Assembly: GCF_042677945.1 (NCBI RefSeq)
Contig: NZ_JBHUDN010000009.1
Source: Haloplanus litoreus
Lineage (GTDB): Archaea; Halobacteriota; Halobacteria; Halobacteriales; Haloferacaceae
DNA length: 64,000 nucleotides
Direction: 5' to 3' (one strand)
This document shows positions 8,779 through 16,757 of the stretch, in pieces (positions within the stretch are counted from its first letter, which is position 1; each line of letters opens with the position of its first letter). Both the position numbers and the translations under genes were made by a program. Below the pieces are notes generated by a model. The model did no database searches. It saw only the letters and a program-made list of their open reading frames with translations, and was not told the origin of the DNA.

Positions 8779-8961
8779 TTACGGACGTGACTCTTCGAGC
8801 GCCTTTGCGAGCTGGAGCGCCTGTCGGAGGTGGAATCTGGTCTCCTCACCCTCTGCCGATTCGAGCGCCGTCTGCAGTTGCCGTTCGAACGCTTCGACCG
8901 GTGCCGGCGCGGCTTCGGCTCCTCGCTCCCCCCTTCCCTCGGTCGCTGATTCGGAGCTCAT
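8779..8961 (-). CDS. Small acidic protein with an H-x-RQALQL motif
   Basis: 60 residues from the ATG at 8961 (a start at 9003 would add 14 residues, but the sequence between, GGCTTAGGTATCC, looks like promoter). The C-terminal half has FHLRQALQLAKALEES preceded by a short amphipathic helix QLQTALES. The same motif recurs in the small gene at 58436-58633 (YHIRQALQL), so these are distant paralogues of a small haloarchaeal helical family. Function unknown; size and helical character would fit a protein-binding or regulatory role. Confidence 0.7.
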   Translation of the reverse strand: MSSESATEGRGERGAEAAPAPVEAFERQLQTALESAEGEETRFHLRQALQLAKALEESRP

Positions 8962-9227
8962 AGCCGGGTTTTCTCCCCCATCCGGCTTAGGTATCCGGAG
9001 CATACTGGGATTCTAAGATCCGGTGAAGACGGATTCCGTCCGTTCGGGATTTCCCGATCGACGCGGATTTCACCCGGTTCAAACCGGCAAAAACGCACCA
9101 TTAACTGGGTGACACTATCCGTCGATCCAAACTATGACCTTTCGGCCCCACGTACGGTGGGTATGCTCCGGCCGACTCCGACCGCACGGACGCCCAACGC
9201 CGACGACCGACCCCTGGCAGGTTGTGA

Positions 9228-10547
9228 GTGAGCATGCCCGCCGACCGCCGGCAGCTCCTGCGGTACACGGCCGTCGCCCTCGTCGGCGGACTCGCCGGAT
9301 GTGGCGGCGGGTCGTCCGCGTCCGAAGGCACCAGCGACTCTCCCACGACGTCGTCGACGGGGTCACCCACCGCCACCGCCACCGCCGATCGGTCGGGCGT
9401 CGGGACCGAACGCATCGCCGAGGGCTTCACTGCACCGACGGACGTCGTCTTCCCGGCAGGACCCGACCGCCCGTTCGTCGCCGACCAGCCGGGGCAGGTG
9501 TACGTCGGCGACGCGACCGATCCGTTCCTCGACCTCTCGGATCGGGTCGTCGACCTCCGGAGTGGCCCCGACGAGCGGGGATTGCTCGGGCTGGCTCTCC
9601 ACCCCGACTTTCCCGACGACGACCGGCTGTTCGTCCGCTACAGCGCACCACTCCGCGAGTCGGCGCCCCCTGGCTACTCCCACACGTTCGTCCTCTCGGC
9701 GTTCCCCGTGGACCCCGACGGGCGATCGGTCGGGAGCGAGCAGGTCGTCCTGGAGATTCCCCAGCCCCAGCCGAACCACAACGCCGGCGCAATCGTCTTC
9801 GGCCCCGACGGCTTCCTCTACGTCGGCGTCGGCGACGGTGGAGGCAGCGGCGACGTGGGCCGCGGCCACGCCGAGGACTGGTACGAGCGGGTTCGCGGCG
9901 GTAACGGACAGGACGTGACGACGAACCTGCTCGGGAGCGTCCTCCGCATCGACGTCGCGGGCGACCCGTACGCCGTCCCGGAGGACAACCCCCTCGTCGG
10001 CCGTGACGGCCTCGACGAACAGTGGGCTTGGGGCTTTCGCAACCCGTGGCGGTTCTCCTTCGACGACGGGGCGCTTCTGGTTGCCGACGTCGGTCAGGCG
10101 CGCTACGAGGAGGTGAACCGCGTCGAACGCGGCGGTAACTACGGATGGAACGTTCACGAGGGGACGGCCTGTTTCGACCCGTCGGCACCCCGCGACGAAC
10201 CCGCGGGCTGTCCGAGTCACACGCTCTCCGGCGCCGACCTCCGCGACCCGGTGGTCGAGTACCCGCATCCCGGCATCGGCGACGGCGANNNNNNNCGATA
10301 CCGCGGATCGGTAGACGTCCTCGACGGCCGGTACGTCTTCGCCGATTGGCGAGCAGATGGCCAGTTGTTCCTCGCCGATCCCGCCGAGGACGGTCTCTGG
10401 CCGCTCTCGACGGTCCCCGTTCGCGACGCGTCGGTCCCCTTCCTCCGTGCGTTCGGCCGCGACTCGGCGGGGGCGCTCTACGTGCTGACGAGCGAGCGTC
10501 CGGGCGTCGCCGGGGCGACCGGCACGTGCTACCGGCTGGTGGCGTGA
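9228..10547 (+). CDS. PQQ-dependent sugar dehydrogenase-like lipoprotein (glucose/sorbosone family)
   Basis: About 439 residues. Twin-Arg signal (RRQLLRY) and lipobox LAGC give a Tat lipoprotein on the outer face of the membrane. The rest is the six-bladed propeller of soluble aldose dehydrogenases: PNHNAGAI, GDGGGSGD and WAWGFRNPWR are recognisable. A run of seven N (10289-10295) interrupts the segment just before RYRGS, where the family usually has a GGY-x-YRG motif; with seven bases the frame is kept. GTG at 9228 and ATG at 9234 are both possible starts. Likely an extracellular sugar dehydrogenase feeding the membrane electron chain; substrate unknown. Confidence 0.88.
   Translation: MSMPADRRQLLRYTAVALVGGLAGCGGGSSASEGTSDSPTTSSTGSPTATATADRSGVGTERIAEGFTAPTDVVFPAGPDRPFVADQPGQVYVGDATDPFLDLSDRVVDLRSGPDERGLLGLALHPDFPDDDRLFVRYSAPLRESAPPGYSHTFVLSAFPVDPDGRSVGSEQVVLEIPQPQPNHNAGAIVFGPDGFLYVGVGDGGGSGDVGRGHAEDWYERVRGGNGQDVTTNLLGSVLRIDVAGDPYAVPEDNPLVGRDGLDEQWAWGFRNPWRFSFDDGALLVADVGQARYEEVNRVERGGNYGWNVHEGTACFDPSAPRDEPAGCPSHTLSGADLRDPVVEYPHPGIGDGXXXRYRGSVDVLDGRYVFADWRADGQLFLADPAEDGLWPLSTVPVRDASVPFLRAFGRDSAGALYVLTSERPGVAGATGTCYRLVA
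10289..10295. other. Assembly gap (7 N)
   Basis: Seven undetermined bases inside the sugar dehydrogenase gene. The frame on both sides agrees with a length that is 1 modulo 3 at this point (GGC GAN NNN NNN CGA), so the stated size may be right. Confidence 0.99.
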
Positions 10548-10903
10548 TCAGGAGCGAGACCACGCCACGCCACGCCGCGGCGCCGCCGGCGGGCGAGTTC
10601 GGCGGGGTCGGTGAGTTCGAGCAGATGGTCGAAACAGCGGCGGGGAGCGGCTCTTCCCCGCCACCCCGTCTCGACGGACTCCTCGTCTGCCGTGAGGTCG
10701 ATATCGACTTCGTGGACCGGGAGCACGTAGTGGCCCGGTCGGTCACACTCGACACAGCAACCGTCCGCCGCGGGCGCGTCGAGTTCGTCGTCGAAGCGTC
10801 GACGTTCGCAGGTCACACGGTAACTCCCGAGGACGGTTCCGGTCACGAGTTCGACCACGGCCCGGTGGAACTTCGACATGCCTTCGCACTCGACACATCT
10901 CAT
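10529..10903 (-). CDS. Small zinc-ribbon-like haloarchaeal protein
   Basis: 124 residues with CVEC at the N-terminus (3-6), a lone Cys (VTCERR), and a second CCVEC near residue 50, so up to five Cys could bind zinc. No recognised enzyme domain. It converges on and overlaps the end of the sugar dehydrogenase gene by 19 bp. Start at 10903 chosen because CVEC begins at residue 3. Role unknown. Confidence 0.65.
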   Translation of the reverse strand: MRCVECEGMSKFHRAVVELVTGTVLGSYRVTCERRRFDDELDAPAADGCCVECDRPGHYVLPVHEVDIDLTADEESVETGWRGRAAPRRCFDHLLELTDPAELARRRRRGVAWRGLAPDHATSR

Positions 10904-11012
10904 CGGCCAGTCGCCCCCTCGATACGGGACCGTCAGTTAAATGGTCGGGACGAACCCTGCCACCTCGCGACGACCGACAGGTTTTGTATCGACCTACCCC
11001 TAGACCGGGCGT

Positions 11013-12059
11013 ATGACTTCCGGGATCGTTTTGCTCAACTTCGGTGAGCCGTCAGAGGGGCGTAGAGAGGACGTACTCGACTACCTGGAACGGATCTTCA
11101 TGGCGAACATGTCGATCGAGGGGGAGACGACCGAGGAGGCGGCCCGGAAGCGCGCCCAGGAACTGGCCAAACGGCGCGCGCCCGGACTCATGGCGGAGTA
11201 CGACGACATCGGCGGCTCCCCCCTGATCGATCACGCCACCACCCAGGCGACGCTACTGGACGAGGAACTCTCCCGACGCGGGTACGACGTCGAAACCTAC
11301 CACGGGATGCAGTACACGGACCCCTTCATCACCGACGCGGTGGAGGCGGCCCGCGAGGACGGCGTGGACCACCTGATCGGGCTTCCGATCTACCCGCTCT
11401 GTGGCCCCTCGACGACCGTCCAGTCGCTCGACGAACTCGACGAGGCGCTCGACGAGGTCGGGTGGGACGTCCCCGTCGACGGCCTCACCGGGTGGCACAA
11501 ACACCCCGCGTACACCCGCGCCCGTATCGACAACATCCGCCGCTATCTGGACGAACACGACCTCTCCCTGGGGAACGGGACGCGACTCGTGTTCTCCGCG
11601 CACGGCACGCCCCAGTACTACCTCGACGAGGGGAGCCGGTACGAGCAGTACACCGAGGAGTTCTGCGGCGTGGTGGCGACGGCACTCGACGCACCGGACT
11701 ACGAACTCGGCTACCAGAACCACGAGAACCGCGACGTGGAGTGGACCGAACCCGACGTCGAGGCGGTCATCGAGACGGTCGACGCGGACCGCGTCGTCGT
11801 CGAACCGGTGAGCTTCATGCACGAACAGAGCGAGACACTCTCGGAACTCGACATCGAACTCCGCGAGGAGGCCGAAGAACGCGGTCTCGACTTCCATCGT
11901 GTCCCCATCCCCTACGACGACGAGCGGTTCGTCGGCGCGCTCGCGGACCTGGTGGAACCGTTCGTCGCCGGCTACGATCCGGAGTACGCCGGCCTCCACC
12001 AGTGTGAGTGTCGAGACGAACCGGGGACGATGTGTCTGAACGCGCCTCACGAGGCATGA
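11013..12059 (+). CDS. hemH: Ferrochelatase
   Basis: 348 residues matching class ferrochelatases: N-terminal GIVLLNFGEP, the active-site His in FSAHGTP (about residue 193), and SFMHEQSETLSELD for the second catalytic segment. It inserts Fe(II) into porphyrin in the cytoplasm. The C-terminus ends with CECRDEPGTMCLN, a three-Cys motif of unknown use (some ferrochelatases hold a 2Fe-2S cluster, usually with four Cys). The stop overlaps the hemG ATG (ATGA). A TATA-like TTTTGTATC lies about 28 nt before the start, so it is probably leaderless. Confidence 0.95.
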   Translation: MTSGIVLLNFGEPSEGRREDVLDYLERIFMANMSIEGETTEEAARKRAQELAKRRAPGLMAEYDDIGGSPLIDHATTQATLLDEELSRRGYDVETYHGMQYTDPFITDAVEAAREDGVDHLIGLPIYPLCGPSTTVQSLDELDEALDEVGWDVPVDGLTGWHKHPAYTRARIDNIRRYLDEHDLSLGNGTRLVFSAHGTPQYYLDEGSRYEQYTEEFCGVVATALDAPDYELGYQNHENRDVEWTEPDVEAVIETVDADRVVVEPVSFMHEQSETLSELDIELREEAEERGLDFHRVPIPYDDERFVGALADLVEPFVAGYDPEYAGLHQCECRDEPGTMCLNAPHEA

Positions 12060-13354
12060 CGGTCGGCATCGTCGGCGCCGGCATCACGGGGCTCGCGCTC
12101 GCCCACTACTGCCGGGAGCGCGACGTCGACGCCGTCGCCTTCGAGGCGTCGGCGAAGCCGGGCGGCGTGATCCGATCGGACCGCGTCGACGGGCGCGTCC
12201 TCGAACACGGGCCCCAGCGCACCCGCCTGACGCCCGCCATCGAGTCGCTGATCGACGACTGTGGCCTGCGTGGGGACCTGCTGACCGCCGACACCGACCT
12301 GCCGCTGTACGTCTACGCCGACGGCCGCCTCCGACAGGTCCCGTTCTCGCCGCGGGCGTTCCTGACGACCGACCTGCTGTCGGCCCGGGGGAAACTCCGG
12401 ATGCTCGCCGAACCCCTGACCGGGGGCGCCCGCGACGACGAGACGGCCGCCGACTACTTCACCCGAAAGTTCGGGTCGGAGGCCTACCACAACATGATCG
12501 AACCGCTGTTCGGCGGCATCTACGGCTCGGACCCCGACGAGATGCCCGGGGAGTACGCCCTGCGGACGATGCGGCGGATGGAGCGCTCGGGGAGTCTCGT
12601 CCGGGCCGCCGTCCACCGGCGTCTCGACGGAAAGGAGCGCCAGCCGCCAATCTCCTTCGCCGAGGGGATGGCCCAGCTCCCGCGCGCACTCTACGAGCAC
12701 AACGCCGACCGGGTGGAACTCGAGACGGCGGTAGAGCACGTCGCGGCCGACGGCACGGGCTACCGTCTCGACACCGAGGACGGGAGCTACGCCGTGGATC
12801 GCGTGGTCCTCACCGCGCGGGCGGACGTGACGGCCGGCCTCCTCGACAGTGTCGACCCCGAGAGCGCCAGTGCGCTCCGCCGCCTCTACTACAACCCGCT
12901 CGCCTACGTCCACCTCGTCTCCGAAGCCGACCCCGACGGCTTCGGCTACCAGGTGCGCCACGACGAGTCGCTCCGAACCCTCGGCGTGACGTGGAACGCC
13001 AGCCTGTTCGACCGCGACGGCGTCTATACCTGCTTCCTCGGCGGGATGAAGCACCCAGGAATGATCGACCGATCCGACGAGGAACTCGGCCGGATCGCCA
13101 GCGAGGAGTTCGAGACGGTGATGGGGGTGTCTGCCGAGGCGGTGAACGTCACCCGCCACCCCCGCGGGATGCCCGCCTACGACGGGTCCTGGGCGGCGAT
13201 GGAAGCGGTCGATCCGCCCGATGGCGTAACCCTGGCGACCAACTACACCGGGCGGATGGGCGTCCCCGCGCGGGTCCGCGAGGCGAGACGGCTGGCCGAG
13301 GCGTTCGCGACCGGCGACGAAGGCTCCGCGACAACCGCCGTCGCCGAGGCGTAG
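12056..13354 (+). CDS. hemG: Protoporphyrinogen/coproporphyrinogen oxidase (HemY/CgoX type)
   Basis: 432 residues starting with the FAD-binding GIVGAGITGLALAHYC and an acidic residue ending beta-2 (AFEAS), followed by GGVIRS. C-terminal GRMGVPARVREA is the second FAD contact region. This flavin oxidase family aromatises the porphyrinogen ring. Coupled to hemH through an ATGA overlap; an earlier in-frame GTG/ATG would overlap hemH deeply and is not preferred. Whether the substrate is copro- or protoporphyrinogen cannot be read from sequence, but the neighbours hemH and hemE fit the coproporphyrin-dependent route. Confidence 0.92.
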   Translation: MTVGIVGAGITGLALAHYCRERDVDAVAFEASAKPGGVIRSDRVDGRVLEHGPQRTRLTPAIESLIDDCGLRGDLLTADTDLPLYVYADGRLRQVPFSPRAFLTTDLLSARGKLRMLAEPLTGGARDDETAADYFTRKFGSEAYHNMIEPLFGGIYGSDPDEMPGEYALRTMRRMERSGSLVRAAVHRRLDGKERQPPISFAEGMAQLPRALYEHNADRVELETAVEHVAADGTGYRLDTEDGSYAVDRVVLTARADVTAGLLDSVDPESASALRRLYYNPLAYVHLVSEADPDGFGYQVRHDESLRTLGVTWNASLFDRDGVYTCFLGGMKHPGMIDRSDEELGRIASEEFETVMGVSAEAVNVTRHPRGMPAYDGSWAAMEAVDPPDGVTLATNYTGRMGVPARVREARRLAEAFATGDEGSATTAVAEA

Positions 13355-13360
13355 TGACCG

Positions 13361-14368
13361 CTACCGGCTGATCGACTTCGCCGTCTCGACGAACGCTCGC
13401 ACGGACTCGACCGGCGTGTCGCGGTCGACGCCGTGGCCCAGATTGAGGATGTGTCCGCGCGGCCCCGCGGCGTCGATGACCGCCCGAGTTCGCTCGCGGA
13501 CGAAGTCGGTGGTGCCGAACAGATACTGCGGATCGAGATTGCCCTGGACCGGCCGGTCCCCGAGTTCGGCCCGGGCCTCGGCCATGTCGACGGTCCAATC
13601 CAGCCCGACCACGTCGGCGCCGGTGGCGTCGAGGCTGTCGAGGCGGCCGTTCATGTTGCGGACGAAGACGATGGAGGGAACCGAGAGATCGGACAGAATC
13701 TCGCGGTGAAGCGGCAAAACGAACTTGCGGTAGTCCGCGGGCGAGAGCACGCCGGCGTACGTATCGAACAGTTGGACCACGTCGGCGCCGTGGTCGGCCT
13801 GATACTCCAGATACTCCCGGACGATGTCCGCGAAGGCCGAGAGGAGGGTGCGAAACGCCTCGGGATGGCGGGCGCGGAAGCGACGAACGGGGCCGTGGTT
13901 ACGCGAGGTTCCGCCGGCGACGGCGTAGGACGCGAGGGTGAAGGGACCCCCGGCGAAGCCGATGATGGCGGTTTCGTCGCCGACCCGTTCGACCAGGTTG
14001 TCGAGGAGTGCCCCGACGAAATCGAGATCGTCGGCCACCGATCCTCGGGGTCGCTCGGCGTCAGCCGGCCCATCGACCGGGTTCTCGACGACGGGACCGA
14101 CGCCGCTCTCGAGGTGGTAGTCGAACCCCAACGGTTCGAGGACGGTCAGGATGTCGGAGAACATCACCAGGCCGTCGGGTTCGTAGCGGTCCCACGGCAG
14201 GAGGGTGATGCGGGTGGCCACCTCCGGCGTCTCGATGGCCTCGCGGAAACTGTAGTCGGCGCGGATCTCCCGGTACTCGGGGATGTGCCGCCCGGCCTGT
14301 CGCATCAGCCAGACGGGTGGGCGTTCGGTTCGTTCGCCCCGTGCCGCGCGGACGAGGAGGTGCGTCAT
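13361..14368 (-). CDS. hemE: Uroporphyrinogen decarboxylase
   Basis: 335 residues with the family N-terminal motif PVWLMRQAGRHIPEYR and the LPWDRYEPDG and GFAGGPFTLASY segments. It removes four acetate carboxyls of uroporphyrinogen III to give coproporphyrinogen III. Convergent with hemG, 6 nt between stops. With hemG and hemH it forms three steps of a heme pathway. Confidence 0.95.
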   Translation of the reverse strand: MTHLLVRAARGERTERPPVWLMRQAGRHIPEYREIRADYSFREAIETPEVATRITLLPWDRYEPDGLVMFSDILTVLEPLGFDYHLESGVGPVVENPVDGPADAERPRGSVADDLDFVGALLDNLVERVGDETAIIGFAGGPFTLASYAVAGGTSRNHGPVRRFRARHPEAFRTLLSAFADIVREYLEYQADHGADVVQLFDTYAGVLSPADYRKFVLPLHREILSDLSVPSIVFVRNMNGRLDSLDATGADVVGLDWTVDMAEARAELGDRPVQGNLDPQYLFGTTDFVRERTRAVIDAAGPRGHILNLGHGVDRDTPVESVRAFVETAKSISR

Positions 14369-14701
14369 GGGGGGTGGTTGGGCCGAGGCCCGCTAAGTAT
14401 GTCGCATCGATTCCGGCGGTGTTAGAGTGGAGGGGGAGGATCAACGCCACCTCGAGCCCCCGTACGCTCGTCGCCTGCGACTCGCCGTCGTTCGAAAGAG
14501 TGCACGTACTCTTTCGTGATGACGAGAGACCGACTGCCTCTCGAACCACGCTCCTCACTGCGTTGCGGTGTCCGCAGCGTCACCGGATCGCCGGTCTGAC
14601 GACCGTCACCGGAGGCTAGAGGCTTCTGGTTGGCTCACAAGAGCGCTGCTCTCGTGAACGTCTCGGTTGACGAGCGGACTCGTCGGCGTTCAAAAACGAC
14701 G
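14369..14701. other. Intergenic stretch with inverted repeats
   Basis: About 330 bp with no supported gene. It holds a perfect 9-bp inverted repeat at 14493-14516 (CGAAAGAGT, 6-nt loop, ACTCTTTCG) and a smaller hairpin at about 14640-14652 (AGAGC-GCT-GCTCT). The local GC is lower than in flanking genes. It could be the remnant of a small mobile element or a pair of transcription terminators; no transposase is visible. Confidence 0.4.
14493..14516. repeat. Perfect 9-bp inverted repeat
   Basis: CGAAAGAGT followed by a 6-nt loop and ACTCTTTCG. It lies between the hemE promoter side and the end of a DoxX gene. Function unknown. Confidence 0.75.
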
Positions 14702-15256
14702 TTAGCCGAGGAAATACCGAGTCCACGGATACCGTTCGACGAGCGGTTGACCGCTAATTTCGTACTGTTCCACGTAGGCATCGAGTCCAAGAATACGGCC
14801 AGCGCCGAATGCGGCGACCGAGAGGAACACGAGCATGTACGCGAAGTCACCGTTGATGTAGCCGTGGGAAATCTCCCAGTTCCCCAGGTAGAACAGCAGC
14901 ATCATAAATGCGCCCCAGAACGCGGCAAGACGCGTTAGTGCACCGGCCAAGAGGCCCAATCCGATGAGTACCTCTCCCCACGGGACAGCAACATTCACGA
15001 AGTCTACGAACCACGCGGTGTTGCCCATCGTAACGAAGAGGTCGGCTACGGGACTCCCGTTGGCCGGCGGTGCGTTCTGCAGGTACCCCGATGCACTGAA
15101 GCTCCCGGACAGCACTTTCTCGAAGCCGCTCTGAAAGAACGCCACCCCCATCATGAGACGTAACGCAAGGATGAACCAGATACTCAGCGTATGGAGCCTT
15201 CCTTCCGCGGTGAATCCCGCGACCGTGCTCCGAAGTCGTACCTCTTGGGAAGACAT
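14702..15256 (-). CDS. DoxX family membrane protein
   Basis: 184 residues with four helices; typical DoxX features are RLMMGVAFFQSGFEK in helix 1 and the GxLTRLAAFWGAF segment. DoxX-like proteins include the small subunit of thiosulfate:quinone oxidoreductase, but most are uncharacterised and linked to redox stress. The ATG at 15256 is preferred over the GTG just upstream. A TATA-like CCTTTATCAC about 28 nt upstream (about 15277-15286) points to a leaderless transcript. First of three DoxX-family genes in 4 kb. Confidence 0.88.
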   Translation of the reverse strand: MSSQEVRLRSTVAGFTAEGRLHTLSIWFILALRLMMGVAFFQSGFEKVLSGSFSASGYLQNAPPANGSPVADLFVTMGNTAWFVDFVNVAVPWGEVLIGLGLLAGALTRLAAFWGAFMMLLFYLGNWEISHGYINGDFAYMLVFLSVAAFGAGRILGLDAYVEQYEISGQPLVERYPWTRYFLG

Positions 15257-15844
15257 CACAGGAGCAAGACGCGGACGAGTGATAAAGGTGTTAGCTATGT
15301 TATCGTACTGTGGGTAGTGCTGTGCGCTCCTAACGGTGAATCTACAGCCGACACCGAGCGGCGTTTCGCCACCTGTAGAGACCGTGTCTGGGTTCCGACC
15401 GGCCCCCTCGTGTTGAATTTGCGCTCTGTATCGGCCGACTGCGGCCCCTGTTAACTGCGGGTGCCCCGGCGTGAGATATGCTCCCCGTCTTCAGCACAGT
15501 CGGTGGAACCGATCACCGAGTGGGGGCTTCGACAGGGACGTTCTTCCTGCTCATCTGAACGCTACCCCGATTCCGGTCGTGTTCAGATACGCAGGCGAAA
15601 CTGGGAGCACCTCGAACGCTCCCCCTTTCGGTCCCGCCCGGATCGGCTGGCCACTCAGCCGCCGTCGGGTGGGACTGAAAGGGGCGACTCGCTGGAGGAA
15701 GGCGGCCGATGCAAGCACGCGAGCGAAGCGAGTGCGCGCAGCGAGGCGGGACGTTCGAGGTGTCTTCAGCGGAAGCGTTCTACGCTGAACACGAGGCCGA
15801 TTCCCGGGCGACAGTATATGCGCCTCCGTCCCGTAGCGCGCGGC
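15257..15844. other. Non-coding stretch with a strong RNA hairpin
   Basis: About 590 bp without a supported gene. It contains the DoxX promoter at its left end, a 63-nt near-perfect hairpin at 15622-15684 (separate entry), and a run GCGAGCGAAGCGAG near 15718 of a kind often seen between haloarchaeal genes. A plus-strand frame runs through it but has poor codon usage before 15845. Confidence 0.55.
15622..15684 (+). ncRNA. Putative structured RNA (19-bp stem with G-U pairs)
   Basis: Arm 15622-15640 pairs with arm 15666-15684 over 19 bp without a mismatch if two G-U pairs are allowed; the wobbles are G-U only in a plus-strand transcript (A-C in the other strand). The loop folds into a second 6-bp hairpin (15644-15649 with 15656-15661). 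The right arm contains GTGGGACTGAAAGGGG, a sequence I believe recurs in haloarchaeal genomes. It may be a small RNA, a processing site or a repeat element. No CRISPR-type repetition is present here. Confidence 0.5.
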
Positions 15845-16192
15845 ATGAAGCCAACTATACGTAGTCGTGAACGATCCTCCGCACTCGACGTCAGCCTACT
15901 CGGCGTCATCGCCGTCATCGTCGGGGGATACGGCCGAAGTCTCTCCGTGCCGGCCGACGCGTCGCCGGATCTGATCCGCTTCTTCTCGGTGTCACCGGAT
16001 CGAACGTACGCGGCGGTGCTTCCCCAGGACAAGGCGTTGCTCCTCCTGAGTGACCCGTCGACGGGCGAGGCGACCCGGCAGGCGACTCGGACTCCCGGCG
16101 CACTCGACGGCGTCTGGACGCTCGTCGCCCTCGTTGGCATCATGCTCCTCCTCGCCGGACCGGCCATCGCCTGGGCGAACCGAGGGGACTGA
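15845..16192 (+). CDS. Small two-helix membrane protein
   Basis: 115 residues from the ATG at 15845 (an ATG at 15818 adds nine residues; AGTATAT there may instead be the TATA box). Helices at about 13-35 and 88-108 bracket a roughly 50-residue external loop rich in Asp/Pro. Family not recognised. Its stop sits against the stop of the convergent HxlR gene. Confidence 0.6.
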   Translation: MKPTIRSRERSSALDVSLLGVIAVIVGGYGRSLSVPADASPDLIRFFSVSPDRTYAAVLPQDKALLLLSDPSTGEATRQATRTPGALDGVWTLVALVGIMLLLAGPAIAWANRGD

Positions 16193-16537
16193 TCAGGCCT
16201 CCAGTTCGTCCTCGGCGACCCACTCCTTCGCCCAGTCGCCGATGGCGTCGAACACCGGGCAGAGCGACTCCCCTTTCTCGGTCAGCGAGTAGTACGTCGC
16301 AACCGGCGCGTCCTCCTCCAGTCGCCGGTCGACGAAGCCCATCTCTTGCAGGTCGTCGACGACCCGCGAGAGCGTCCGGGAACTCGCGCCCGTCGAGCGC
16401 TTGAGTTCGTTGAACCGCTTCTCGCCCTCCTGCAGGTCGTGCAGCACCGCCAGCCGCCACTGGGAGCCGATCTGTTCGAGCGAGTCGATGACGTAACAGG
16501 TCTCCTCGTCGCCGCCGGTTCCCGGTCCTCTCGCCAT
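16193..16537 (-). CDS. HxlR-type winged-helix transcriptional regulator
   Basis: 114 residues: CYVIDSLEQIGSQWRLAVLHDLQEG, then the recognition region RFNELKRSTGASSRTLSRVVDDLQEMGFV and the wing with YYSLTEKGESL, the standard HxlR order. The Cys at residue 14 is where redox-sensing HxlR members (HypR, QorR type) keep a regulatory Cys. Divergent from a DoxX gene with a 220-bp gap holding an operator-like dyad, so it probably controls itself and that DoxX gene, perhaps in response to thiol or quinone stress (inference). Confidence 0.9.
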   Translation of the reverse strand: MARGPGTGGDEETCYVIDSLEQIGSQWRLAVLHDLQEGEKRFNELKRSTGASSRTLSRVVDDLQEMGFVDRRLEEDAPVATYYSLTEKGESLCPVFDAIGDWAKEWVAEDELEA

Positions 16538-16583
16538 GTGTCGTCCTCGGCGTCCAACGGGTTAGCAGTTACGCTACGAATCA

Positions 16584-16600
16584 GGTAGCAGAATGTTACC
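16584..16600. promoter_or_regulatory. Operator-like dyad, likely HxlR site
   Basis: GGTAGC-AGAAT-GTTACC, a 17-bp inverted repeat with one mismatch per half, about 47 bp upstream of the hxlR start. Related half-sites GTTAC and GTAGC recur at about 16561-16577, and GGTAAC at 16637. Confidence 0.5.
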
Positions 16601-16657
16601 GTGTTAGGCGCCGACCCGGTGACACGGGCGCCACCCGGTAACACCAATGTCAGATAA

Positions 16658-16666
16658 CGTATATAT
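16658..16666 (+). promoter_or_regulatory. TATA box of the DoxX gene
   Basis: CGTATATAT followed by the expected start site about 25 nt later, giving a leader of about 65 nt before the ATG at 16758. Confidence 0.5.
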
Positions 16667-16757
16667 TCGTCGGGGACCTACTGATGGATACGATGATTCG
16701 CTCATCCACTGCCGCCGTATCGCACCGCACGCCCACCTCCGTCGGGGTGGTCGCCTG

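Noticed and set aside
14400..14700. Insertion sequence
   Set aside because: No transposase frame, target duplication or terminal repeats; only hairpins.
15622..15740. CRISPR repeat-like GGGACTGAAAGGGG
   Set aside because: Only one copy is present and there are no evenly spaced repeats or cas genes; it is treated as a hairpin RNA candidate.
15461..15844. N-terminal extension of the small membrane protein at 15845
   Set aside because: The upstream part covers the hairpin and has poor codon use; start placed at 15845.
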